Assembly: GCA_001414345.1 (NCBI GenBank)
Contig: LLCB01000146.1
Span: forward strand, 62,001 to 126,000
Source of the DNA: Hymenoscyphus infarciens
Taxonomy: Eukaryota; Ascomycota; Leotiomycetes; Helotiales; Helotiaceae
DNA length: 64,000 nt
Reading direction: 5' to 3'
Shown here: positions 33,688 through 45,133 of the stretch, one piece after another
Position numbering within the stretch: position 1 is the first letter of the stretch
Layout: every line of letters starts with the position of its first letter
The notes under the pieces: model-generated
The model's database searches: none
What the model was told of the DNA's origin: nothing
What the model saw: only the letters and a program-made list of their open reading frames with translations
Position numbers and translations under genes: made by a program

Positions 33688-36600
33688 TCACAAATCCTCA
33701 TAATCTTCGGCCGCGTAATAAACCTCATCCTCTTCGTCATGGGCGCCCGCAGGGTATCCGTTTCCGGTTTGTGAGTAGCCATTGTTGAAGCCATTACCGT
33801 GACCCTTTCCAACACCATTGCCCGTATCAGTGTGCATGTTGGGCTCCTCCTTAACCACTGCCATTGGAACATGCTCATCGTCCTCGGCACCCGACTCAGC
33901 ATCCGACTCGACGTAGCTGGAAATCTTCGACTTCGCGATGCGGGCAGGCTTGGTGACACGGCCGGATTGGACTTTGTTGAGCGGAGTCTTGGTAGGCGTC
34001 TCTTCTCCAGCGCTCTCAGAATCATCCTCCCCCTCATCGGCAGCGACCTTCTTCTTTTGTGGCGATACCTTCTTACCTGAACCTCGAGGAGCACGTGGGG
34101 CGGCCTTCTTAGCAGGGGTAACCGGACCATCTGCTGGACTGTTAGATAAATTCCAAAGTGAATCTTTTCTCAACCGATCGAAATATGAACATATAGCTTT
34201 ACCTGCAACAAGTTAGTAAAGTGTTTGAAAAGAGAGAGAAAGAGGGAAAAGAGAAAAAAGGAAAGAGGGGGGGAGGGAGAGAGGGAAGGGAAGAGGGGAG
34301 GGGAAAATACCTGTGGCACCATCACCATATTCTCTAGCGATGGCTATGAAAAAGTTAGCATATGATTCTATGAATAGATGGGTGGCGGCGAGTGGGGAGT
34401 AGACTAAAGGAAATTTGACGAAAAGCAATTCGGGGAGTTCAGAAGAGCAATCCAGCCATGAAGCAAGAGCAGATAAACTGAATACCCAATTTCTTAGCTT
34501 CGCGCTTGATGTCCCGCATTTTATGCTCGATAGCAAATTTGCTTGCTCCTTCTTGGTAAAAGGCAGCAATTTCTAATTCAAGTCAATATAACGTACGGTA
34601 GATTGTCCTCTCTCAAAATAAAATAGCACTTGACATAAGGAGATTATAAAGAAAAGAATTTCTACAACCTGCACCGCCAGCACCAAGTTTCAGCGAACGA
34701 GGGTCTCCACCAGAAGCAACCACGTCTCGCAATAACTTTGCAGTGCGGTTAATCTCGCGAAACTGAAATTGGACACCTCCCTGAGTTGCGTCAGGTCCAA
34801 AATGGGCCGCAATAGCTAGTATTTCATTAATATTGAGATCCAAAAGTGCTTGTGCAAAAATGAAAACGAAATATAGAAGTAGTTCCGTCATTGCTCTTCG
34901 GTGCCCCTTATTTTATTGTGCGAAATATTCTCGGGTAATCATTGCCATTACCCGAGTAGATTAAGGACAATTGAGAAAGTAATTTTCTCGTCCTCCTAAA
35001 TCTTCTCGAACAATGCTTTTGATTACCCCAGACGATTGCGCACATTGCTGAGTGACGGAGAGAAAAGACGAAATCTCTCATGAAGAAAAAAATAGAGAAA
35101 GAACAGCTCCGTATTCTAACCATTCTTGCCAGAAACATCAACGTCTTTTGGGTCACGACCAGCCGCAACCATAGCAAGCTGACGCTTTGCAAGCGGCTTG
35201 AAACGATCCGTAAACTGAAATCGAATCCCGTGAGGGGTTGTGTCTGTTCCCATTATCCTCGAGATTTCTGCTAGCAAGTCAATAAGAATAACAAGGGAAG
35301 CAAAAAAACAAAAAAAAAGGAAGTGTGCTTGAAATGAAATAATGGGAAAAGTGCTCTCAAATCAGGCTGACTTTTCTTGACACTAGCAGCACCACCACCG
35401 GTGATCAGGCAGACGTCCTTGCAGTCTTTTCCAGCAGCTCGTGCATCTCGAATCAACTTCACGTTGGCTTTAATCGGAACTTGAAATTGCCATTTCAGAC
35501 CAGGGACAGTTACATCTGACCCCATGCAGTTTGCCACCTCTAAAACAAGTTAATATTATGTTTATGAAAACAAAAACGTAATAATAAATTGCAACTTGAG
35601 AAGAACTGCCCGAAAAGAAAATAACAAAGATCATAGACAGTATTCTCCAGCTTTTTGACAATAGGAAACTGTGTGTATTTTGCAGGGCAACGAGAAATGA
35701 AAAGCAGTCTCTGTCTGACCAGTGCCATGACCGCCAAGAGTCAACAATGTTACAGAAGCAGGGTTTTGCCCCGCGTCCACAGCATTTCTAATGTTTTGGA
35801 CGTTCTTGTTGACATTTCTAACAACGACGTTTTTTATAGCGATACCCGTTGTGTCCGAATCAAAATACCTAGCCACAGCTTCAGAAGTATCAATATAAAA
35901 GACCATATCGAGGTAACTTATGCAAAAATAGAGGGTGGAAACAATGAAAGAATGTGCTGGGATAAGTGAAAAGAATGAGAAGCAGTATCTGTCTAACCAG
36001 CTGGGACACGACCACCCAAGCCCACAAATTCCTGAGCTGCAGGATTTTGACCAGCAGCAAGGGACTCGTGAATCACCCGAACATTCCGATTGATTGATCG
36101 GGTGAAAATGGAAGTGATGGCAACTTTGCTGGAATTCGTATCGAAACATCGGGCTATTTCTTTGTAAAAATCAATATAAAGTCCTCGGCGGTTGAAATAA
36201 AACCCAAATTTTGAGTGAAAAAAGCAATGAAAACGTGCATTAGGCAAAAGAGAGGCTGAAAAAAAAACGTGCAAGGAGTTTGTCCCGAGAGGGAAAAGAT
36301 GTCAAGTGTCGCTGGATCTCCATCAGCTGCGATCGCTGCTGAAATGATTTGACAATTTGGCTGAATGTTTCTGCTGAACAGGTTCACCACCATCTTTTTC
36401 GTAACGGATTTTCCATAGCATTTTGCGATCTCTGTCAACAAAATCAATAAGGATAATCCGGCTTCTTGAGACAATTTGAAATATTGACTCGGATCCTTTG
36501 GAACAATCAACTTCAATTGTACCAGAGTCAGTGGCTCAATACTTTGAATTGTGCCAAAGGGGACGGAAAATGTGAAGGCTGGCTGTGCTGGTGGTTTTGA

Positions 36601-37228
36601 AGAGAAAAAGAAAGGGTGTGATGTTGACCTCCATCAATATTCTTCAGAGTCGCAGGGTCGATTCCTTTAGCCAGAGCCTCTCGAATCTTTCGACTATCAG
36701 ATTTAATCACCCGAAATCTGTTCTCAACGGCGGAAGTGGTACAATCTCCACCCCATGCCTTTGAGATAGCTGCAATGAAAATCAACAGGGGAACAGACGA
36801 GACAGAACAAATAATTCCACAAGGACAAAAGGAAAACTTGCTCAGTGCTGCGGAGTGAAGAGTGAAGGGTCCGTTTCTACCTGGGGCTTTGACAACACCA
36901 GCAGTATCATCCACATTTACGTCAAGTGGATCTTGGTTGTTATCAATAGCATCGCGGAGAAGTGTTGCGCACTTGTTGATTTGCGTCATGCGACCCCAGA
37001 CAGACTTATAAGTCAGATTTCCCCCATAAAACTTTCCCACTGCTGTTGAGCGCGTATCAGGATGCATCATAAAACCAAAAATGAAAAGTATAAACTGAAA
37101 AATAAAGAAGTGAGTCGAGGAAAGTTTTTTTTTCACGTACCGCCATAGTTAAGCTTTAGTTCAGGGTGAGCGGCGACAATTGCCGAGAGGAGGCGGACAG
37201 AGGATTCGTAGCTCTTCCAGTTAGGCAT
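33688..37228 (-). CDS. Tandem-module protein: about ten ~50-residue repeats, one per exon, with a basic/acidic C-terminal tail
   Basis: Not a named family to me. Exons 37228-37141, 37042-36881, 36769-36629, 36431-36285, 36159-35998, 35878-35720, 35539-35372, 35267-35121, 34815-34669, 34572-34486, 34343-34311 and 34202-33688 total 1956 nt (651 aa). Every junction is phase 1. Exon 1 encodes MPNWKSYESSVRLLSAIVAA. Modules begin (E/A)IA..(F/Y)G and continue with T, I, FR.I and G.DP, for example EIAKCYGKSVTKKMVVNLFS, AIAAHFGPDATQGGVQFQFR, and AISKAWGGDCTTSAVENRFR. The layout suggests a helical, Myb/SANT-like fold seen in many fungal proteins (inference). The last ~150 residues carry Lys/Pro/Gly-Arg patches (APRGSGKK, SGRVTKPARIAKSK) and acidic runs, suggesting nuclear or chromatin work. 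The intron 4 donor is GA rather than GT. Confidence 0.72.
34930..34956. repeat. Hairpin with perfect 10-bp arms inside intron 8 of the module gene
   Basis: CTCGGGTAAT at 34930-34939 pairs with ATTACCCGAG at 34947-34956 around a 7-nt loop. It sits in the longest intron (305 nt) of the gene at 33688-37228. Confidence 0.85.
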
Positions 37229-39018
37229 GGTGGGCGACTAGACAATGGCTGGTTAGCTATGATGACACTGACAGAATGACCGCGAAGTCAAAAGAGTAGA
37301 AAAGAAGAAGACCGAACCCGAACCACAGAACAGCCTAGCTGTGCCAGTAAGAAGCTCACACGAAATGGTGCCGAGGAAGATCGGGAAAAAGATGAACGGG
37401 GAAGGGAAAAGAAATGGCATGATATGCAGGAAAAACGAGGTGGCTGGAAAATGGAAACTGAGGTGAATCCACCGCCCGCCGAAGCTGAGGTTGCAACGAG
37501 GAGAGCTCCTCAGCTTCAGCTGTAGAGCAAAAGGTGAGATCGAGGAGATTCCCAAAGGTTGACCTTTGGGCCGCGGTGCGCGAAGCTGAGGAAGCGAGGG
37601 ATTTGAACCTCAACATTTGGGTAGGAGGAATTGGATAGAGATAGTGGATAGGATAGAGGGAAGAAGGAAGAGGATTGCATACTGGACTGGGCTATTGTTG
37701 GTTTAGGTTTTGTGGTCGTTGTCACGAGGCGACGGTGAGGCTGTACTCTAAAGTCAGAATGATTGTGCGCAAGGAAGAGATCGAAGAGACCGAAAGATGA
37801 TATGAGAATGTTGATACGTACCAAGTGTGGGACGTTGTATCGTCCTTTGGTATGTTCAAGAGTGTGGGTGGTTATGTTGAGTCGAGGTGGAAGAAAAAGT
37901 TTGTATTGTTGGTTGAGAAGGGAAGAGGAGGAGAGGGCGCGGAGGAAAGTTTGGTTTAAGTATTCGAGATTGGAGGCGGTGGAGGAAAAAGGAAGGCTGG
38001 AGAATAACGGAGAGAAGGTGCGGGGAACGAGTGGTCAAGCTCAAAGGAAGGAGCGCTGGCGTGGACTCGATATTCATAAATGTGCTCTCAAGTGAGCAAA
38101 CAGATATTAAGCAAGGGCTTTCCTCCCCCCCTTACCCACCCAATTCTTGATCTAAAAACTTCATTCAACTTCTAGATATACTCGATTTTTTCGCAGAATA
38201 GATCGATACTATTTACGAGTTGGTTGCTTGGATGATTGATGTTCTGCCCTTCTCCAAGTCAACTGAGGTTCATCTTGAGGTTCACTCGAAGTCACGAAGT
38301 CCCACGCGACTACGCGAGGCCACCCCCTGCACGCCTCTTGGCGCCTCTTCACCCGCATTGCTTCTCCTCTTCTCATGTTCAAGCCTATCAGTTTTACATT
38401 AATACAAACGTACCAACACGCAGGGTCACCATATAGTGCTTTTTTTCTTGGTAGATAATAAAAGCAGTAGTAAATAGAAGGGTGGAGGAGGAGCAACACT
38501 CTACGAGTATACCATCTTTCGAGATTAACCAAACAATCTCGCATTGTTTTAAAGCTTCCTCAAAGAGCTGGAACGACGAGAGCCAACTGGCAGGTTCGAA
38601 CCTGAAGTAGAAGTATTCACTGCCGCTTTTAATGTCCACCGCAAAATCGCATCATCGCAAAGTCTCCTTTTCCCCTTTTTGGTGTCTCGCACAGATCCAC
38701 GGCCCGCTACATACTGCATACAGCTGCAAGACGTGCTCAAAACCTCGAGGAAACGAATCACAACAGCCATGTGGCATTAATGTCGACCCAGACATGGGAT
38801 GAGACCTCCTCATGATGCTGATCCGACGAACGAAAAACAAGCAATTCAAGGAATCGCCAAGTGTCCAAGTGTTTGCTATGATAGTGGCGTTCACACCCCA
38901 AGAAACGGAAAGGAGGGGCAAGGCTGGTTCGATCTGGTACTCGTATTGTAAAGTAATTGAAACGAATTTACCCCTTCTATTCCACCAATAGCTATATCAT
39001 TTTATACAAGGTCTATCA
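37229..39018. other. Intergenic, 1.8 kb; palindrome cluster, no gene recognised
   Basis: 37229-38100 is upstream of the module gene and may contain its promoter and leader. It holds a cluster of inverted repeats at 37481-37591, listed separately. At 38619-38642 a 24-nt segment resembles one terminal repeat of the MITE at 3083-3313. The tRNA-like GGTTCGAACC at 38593-38603 lacks a partner A box. No protein family was recognised in any frame. Confidence 0.5.
37481..37591. repeat. Cluster of inverted repeats upstream of the module gene
   Basis: GAAGCTGAGG occurs at 37481-37490 and 37582-37591, and its reverse complement at 37508-37517. A near-perfect palindrome at 37551-37570 has arms CCCAAAGGT and ACCTTTGGG around a 2-nt centre. 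AGGAGAGCTCCT near 37499-37510 is also palindromic. It lies about 250-360 bp upstream of the ATG at 37228, so a promoter role is possible. Confidence 0.7.
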
Positions 39019-39980
39019 TCAATCCCCCAATCGTAAATCCTTCTCCGCCATCGGCGTTCTAGCTCTCGGTCCATGAGACCCGTTTGCAAACCCATTCAGA
39101 CTCATGCCATTTTCCCCATGGTCCTTGACCATAATCCCCGCATCTCCTTCTCCGTAGAGATAATATTGGAATCCCAGGAAACTGTCGCAGCACATCTGGA
39201 AAATACCGCAGAGCTTGAAGGCCCATGTGATTTCCGTCGTTGCGGTGAAGAACCAGAACATCTTCATTGCATCACCCGCAAGCCAATTTGCGAGCACGGA
39301 GAAGCGGAAGCCTTTGCAAGATCGCGATTTGTAGTTTGAGTAGATTTGTGGGAGAGGCAGGGTTGCTTCAATCGAGAGACCTAGATAGCCAATGCATTTC
39401 GAGTATAGAGAGTAGAGCCCTGGCATTGGGGAGAGGATGAGTTCGAAGGCTGTGAGCGTGATGAAGAGGTAGAGGAGGAATTGCCAGTATCTGCGGAAGA
39501 ATTGTCAGTTATGGAAATCATGAAGTTGGAATATGCGGGAAAACATACGGCTTTGGAGACCTCCATTTCCAAAAGTTATATGGCCTCTGAAATCCCCCGT
39601 CCCTGTGTCCTGCAAATGGTGTTGCTGCATCTCCCCCTTTTGAGGCTGGGCCCGGTCTGTGATCCAGCGCAACCTTGAGAAGTACCGTCTGCATGGCGAT
39701 CATGATGAAGGATTGGATAAGTAGAGCGGTATCAAATTGTGCCCCGGGGAAATAAAATATTCTGCGCAATTTTGTTAGTATGCGCCCGAGCCCTCCAGTT
39801 CCTTCCAACGCACCTAAGTAAAGACGCGACCAGCATAATCAAGGGGATATCCAGAGAAAAGCCAGCGCTCGATTTCGACTTGTGTATGGACCATATCTGA
39901 TCCGCATATGAAGTGATCGGAGCAACGATGAGAAACAATGGAGCTACCACGCCTGATATAAATGATACCAGATTTCCCAT
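39019..39980 (-). CDS. PQ-loop repeat membrane protein (Any1/SLC66A2-like)
   Basis: Seven-helix MtN3/PQ-loop family. Yeast Any1 and mammalian PQLC1 act in endosome/Golgi membranes, linked to phospholipid flippase balance. Exons 39980-39814, 39761-39549 and 39490-39019 total 852 nt (283 aa). The first PQ-like repeat is SADQIWSIHKSKSSAGFSLD-like, seen as SYADQIWSIHKSKSSAGFSL; the second is the classic TLPLPQIYSNYKSRSCKGFR. Between them lie IFYFPGAQFDTALLIQSFIM and the family block YNFWKWRSPKPYWQF, spliced exactly across intron 2. The tail after FQYYLYGEGD is hydrophilic and presumably cytosolic. The start is the only ATG before the first helix; upstream in-frame codons lack one. Divergent from FGAM synthase, with 858 bp between starts. 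Confidence 0.88.
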
Positions 39981-40838
39981 CTTGACAAGTTGTTGGTGTT
40001 GTCGGTCGCGAAGGCGGGCGTTGGGGATTCGAGTGAGGGATGAGGGCACGTTTGCCTATCGAAAGTCCATCTGCGAACTGAAAGAGAGATACAGTCCGAT
40101 ATCTTCGCTTGACCTCTGGTGGGATTCTGTACGTACAAGTAGGAAAAGGAATCCTAATCCAACATTTTTTTGAGCCATCTGGAAACACCGGGAAGCAACC
40201 CCTGACCTGCCAAGTCTCAAGAAACGTCACTATCCACGATCAAATTTCGGCCTCGGAAGATGTTTGTTCCCATCTCCTTCGCTTCGATAAATAAATGTAT
40301 AACTGGAGCAAACATAGAAACAATTCTTGGGAGAAGCCAAAAAAAGAGCAAATACTTATTGTATATATCCTGGACTTAACTGTTGCTCTGGTGCTTTAAA
40401 ACCAACCAATTATAAGCTTCTGAACTCCCCAAACATCAAGCATAAAATAGAGGTGTTCAAGGATATCGGAAAACTTGACTTTGTTGAAAAAGTGGTACTC
40501 GGGGAACACGTTGGGAGATGACCGTTCTTATGCTCAATTTTCCTAAATTATCATCTGGCAGTTACTTTCTAACTACCTATATGAATCCGCCAGTCTTAAA
40601 GTAATGATAAGAGCGTATTTAGATCTCAGGAATGGCAGAAGTATCTAAGTACTAACAACCTTAGTCTATATTTAGTACCGCTTTTCGGACCGGCAACGGC
40701 GGCTCGGGCGATATCGCATAAATATTAATCCATTCCGACCCCTCAAAATTTTCTGGTCTCATACCCCGCCAAAATCATTTCTCAACTTGTTACGGAAGAG
40801 TCACCATCATCTCATCCAAGGCTATCAAGTCTACGACC

Positions 40839-43800
40839 ATGGCACACCTCGTGCTTCCTGGGGACTCTTGCTTCACTCCATCTGAAGCAACGAAACTCAT
40901 CGTGAGTAATTATCTCTTTTTCTCTCATAAATCTGTGAGGCTTTTAGGACAATGAACGGTCAAGGTACCAATAGTTTTGGGAACTACTACTACCCCTCAA
41001 TACCACCATCTTGGAAAATATATTGTTTATTATTTAGGAATCTAAAAGTGAATCCTACGTCCTTCCTGGCTGACCTCAACTTCAGGCATTAATCAACAAG
41101 TTGGGAAAAGCCAAGGTCACTCATCTCCAAGGCGTCTGGGTTCATTATGCCCATTTTCAACTGAGAGGCGATTCTGCCGTAGAGGTAGAAGACCGTTTGC
41201 GACAACTCCTTCCAGGGGTCAACAGCGATGCTTCACAATTGGCAACATCGTCTAAATCCTACTACATCTCCCCCAGGAATATTTCCCCATGGAGTTCCAA
41301 GGCTACCAGTATTGCCGAAGTATGTGGTCTGAAAGGCGTGCAGCGAATTGAAAGGGGTCGTGCCATCACCATCGCCTTTAGTGAGGAGCCCCAGGATGAA
41401 GACCCATTCTTCAAGGATGTCCTCTATGACCGAATGACCGAGAACTTCAGTGCCTCTCAGCCAGATTTGGACCAGATGTTTGCTGAAGGAAATCCACTTC
41501 CACTTGAGGTTGTCAATATACACCGAGAAGGATCTACTCCAATTGACACCCTAAAAGCATACAATGTGGAATGTGGTCTCGCTTTAGATCAACTCGAAAT
41601 GGAGTACCTCGTCCAAGCCTACACACAGTTGGGTCGCGCTCCATACGATATCGAGCTCTTCATGTTTGCCCAAGTCAACTCCGAGCATTGTCGCCACAAA
41701 CAATTCAACGCAAATTGGATCATCGATGGAATTAGTACTGGCAAGAGTTTGTTTGAGATGATCCGCAATACCCATTCCAAAAATCCAGCTTTCACTGTTT
41801 CAGCCTACAGTGACAATGCAGCCGTACTACAAGGTGAGGTTGCCAGTTTCTGGGCACCTGACTACTCAACTGGAAGCTGGAAACAAACCAAGGAAGTTGT
41901 TCACTTTCTAGCAAAAGTAGAAACACACAACCACCCAACAGCCATTTCTCCTTTCCCAGGAGCAGCAACAGGTTCTGGTGGTGAGATTCGAGACGAAGGT
42001 GCTGTTGGACGGGGCTCTACACCCAAAGCTGGTCTCTGTGGTTTCTGGGTTTCCGACCTTTTGATCCCAGATCACAAAGCACCATGGGAAATCAATATTG
42101 GAAAACCAGCGCATTATGCCAGCAGTCTGGATATAATGTTGGAGGCCCCAATTGGAAGTGCTAGATTCAACAACGAATTCGGACGACCTTGTTTGACCGG
42201 CTGTTTCCGTACTCTTCTGGCTGACGTTGATACTGGTAGTGATGGTCATGATATCCGTGGCTATCACAAGCCTATCATGATTGCTGGTGGTGTGGGTACT
42301 GTTAGACCTCAGCATGCTCTCAAAAACGGCCGAGATGTCAAGGAAGGTGCGCATGTCATTGTTCTTGGTGGACCTGCGATGCTTATTGGGCTTGGTGGTG
42401 GTGCGGCTTCAAGTAGCGCTTCTGGTGAAAGCTCCGCCGAGTTAGACTTCAACAGTGTTCAGCGGGGAAACCCTGAAATGGAACGCAGAGCTCAGATGGT
42501 CATCAATGCTTGTGTTGCCTTGGGCGACAACAATCCTATTGCTTTCATTCACGATGTTGGCGCGGGAGGCTTGTCAAATGCACTGCCCGAGCTTGTGAAA
42601 GATGCTGGGTACGGAGGAGAGTTCGAGCTGAGACAAATTGAAAACGCTGATAAGAGCATGAGTCCGCTACAAATCTGGTGCTGTGAGGCGCAAGAGCGAT
42701 ATGTCATGATCGTCAACAGCGACGGGCTCAATCGATTCGTGAGCATTGCCAGTGAGTGGTTTTTCTCATTAGTTGGAGGGCACTACTAATAAGGAACCAG
42801 ACCGTGAGCGATGTGGCTTTTCAAATGTGGGTAAAGTTCTTGCCAAAGATGAAAATAGTAACTCTAGACTTGTGGTGACGGATAGAGATTCCACACAATA
42901 CCCTCGACCAATCGACCTACCCATGCCAACTCTCTTTCCCAAGGGGAAACAACTTGAGCGAATTGTCACCTCGAGAAAGCCAAAACTTACCCCATTCGAC
43001 GCTCAAAAGTCCCTCGCCGACACATTTCCACAAATTCCCGAACACGATTTGTTACGAAAAGCAATTGAGCGTGTCCTCACTGTTCCAGCTGTTGGTTCAA
43101 AATCATTTCTAATTACTATCGGTGATCGTACAGTCGGCGGAATGACTGTTAGAGATCAGATGGTTGGACCATGGCAGACCCCGGTCGCTGATGTTGCTGT
43201 TACAATCACCTCTTTGAACATCGGAGATAAGATCAAGACTGGCGAAGCTATGGCTATGGGTGAGAAGCCAACATTGGCTCTCATCTCACCCGCAGCCTCT
43301 GCGAGAATGTCTGTTGCAGAAAGTTTGATGAATATTGCTGCCGCTCATTTGCTTGGGGATCTACCTAGAATTCGACTTTCGGCAAACTGGATGGCAGCTG
43401 TAAACCACCCTGGTGAAGGTGCTGCTCTTTACGAAGCTGTGCAAGCTATCGGAATGGACTTGTGCCCTAAGCTCGGCATTAGCATTCCAGTTGGAAAAGA
43501 TTCGACCTCGATGAAAGCTTCTTGGAAAGATCAGGATAGTGGTGAGGCAAAGGCAGTCACTGCACCAATGACGGTCGTGATTTCAGCATTCGCACCTGTT
43601 GCAAATGTTAGAAACACCTGGACACCTGCGCTTCGAAGACTTGAAGACGTCGGGGAGACCATTCTCATGTATGTTGACCTCGCTCAAGGTCGTCAAGCAT
43701 TAGGAGGTTCGGCACTTGCACAGTCTTTTGGCCAACTCGGAAACGAAGCACCAGATGTCAGAGACCCAGATCTTATCATCGATTACTTTGATGCTATCAC

Positions 43801-45133
43801 CCAGCTTCACGAATCTGGCGTTGTTCTTGCTTACCATGATATCTCTGATGGTGGGTTACTCACAACTGTTGCCGAGATGATGTTTGCCGGTCGATGTGGT
43901 GCTGAGATCATGATTGATGGTTTCACGAAGAGTACCTCAGTTCAACATATTTTGTCTTCTCTCTTCAATGAGGAGTTGGGTGCCGTCTTCCAAGTACGAA
44001 AGTCTGATGAGACCAACTTCCTCAGATGTTTCGCCACTTGCGGTCCTCCTCCTGGATTGGTCCGAAAGATTGGTCGTATCCCCGCTGCCTCGAAACAAAA
44101 GCTTGCCATTCGACATGGTCAACAATTGATTCTCCACATGGACCGAACAGAACTACAACAATACTGGGCAAGCACATCATATCAAATGCAACGCATCCGT
44201 GACAACATCGAATGTGCAGACTCCGAATTCGAGACCATCAAGGATGATACCGACCCTGGATTACATTACAAACTTACATTCGATCCTAAGGAGAACATCC
44301 TCCCTTTCACCGCAACCATCACCTCTGCATTTTCCAAGGCTCCCCGAGTAGCTATTCTTCGAGAGCAAGGTGTTAATGGGCACGCTGAAATGGCATTCGC
44401 CTTCAAAGCAGCCGGTTTCGACCCAATTGATGTTCACATGACAGACATCATCTCCGGCCGCTCCCTCTCAGACTTTGTCGGTATCGCAGCATGCGGTGGA
44501 TTCTCCTACGGCGATGTCCTCGGCGCTGGCCAAGGATGGGCGAAGTCAATTATGATGCACGAGGAAAACGCTCGTCCGGAATTCAAGAAATTCTTCGAAC
44601 GACCCGATACCTTTGCCCTCGGGGTGTGTAATGGCTGTCAAATGCTAACTCGAATTGCGGAACTCATCCCCGGAACAAATAATTGGCCTCTTTTCATCGA
44701 CAACCAAAGTGAACAATTCGAAGGTCGTGTTTCCATGCTTAAGATCCAAGATAATGCTAAGACACAATCCGTTTTCTTCCACGGCATGAATGGGTCTTCC
44801 CTTCCCATCGCTGTTTCCCACGGTGAAGGTCGAGCCTCTTTTAAGAAAGCGGGTGATCTTAAGGCGCTGAATGCTGAGGGATTGGTTCCAATGCGCTATG
44901 TGGATAATCGAGGCAAGGTTACGACTAAGTATCCTTATAATCCCAATGGAAGTCCGGAGGGTGTTGCTGCGGTGAGAAGTTTGAATGGAAGGGTGCTTGC
45001 TATGATGCCGCATCCGGAAAGAACTATCATGGCGGATGTTGGTAGTTATGTTCCTAAGGAACGGGTGGAGGAGTGGGGAGAGTTTGGCCCTTGGGTGCGG
45101 ATGTTTAGAAGTGCGAGGAAGTGGGTGGGTTAG
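40839..45133 (+). CDS. ade6: Phosphoribosylformylglycinamidine (FGAM) synthase
   Basis: Fourth step of de novo purine synthesis: FGAR + glutamine + ATP to FGAM, in the cytosol (symbol as in yeast ADE6). Exons 40839-40901, 41086-42751 and 42801-45133 total 4062 nt (1353 aa), the normal length for eukaryotic PurL. The N-terminal PurS-like region begins MAHLVLPGDSCFTPSEATKL. The first AIRS domain has MFAQVNSEHCRHKQFN, KVETHNHPTAISPFPGAATG and GCFRTL. The second AIRS-like half contains SIPVGKDSTSMKASW and YHDISDGGLL. The glutaminase domain begins RVAILREQGVNGHAEMAFAF, with nucleophile Cys in LGVCNGCQMLTR (about residue 1185) and MMPHPERT near 1311. The tiny first exon (21 codons) is supported by family fit. 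Confidence 0.97.

Noticed and set aside
35631..36149. 172-codon minus-strand frame over exons 5 and 6 of the module gene
   Set aside because: It reads exon 5 in the wrong frame (Cys/Ser-rich). The module pattern is only seen in the frame used in the model.
38593..38603. GGTTCGAACCT, a tRNA B-box-like sequence
   Set aside because: No matching A box or cloverleaf could be built on either strand within tRNA distance.
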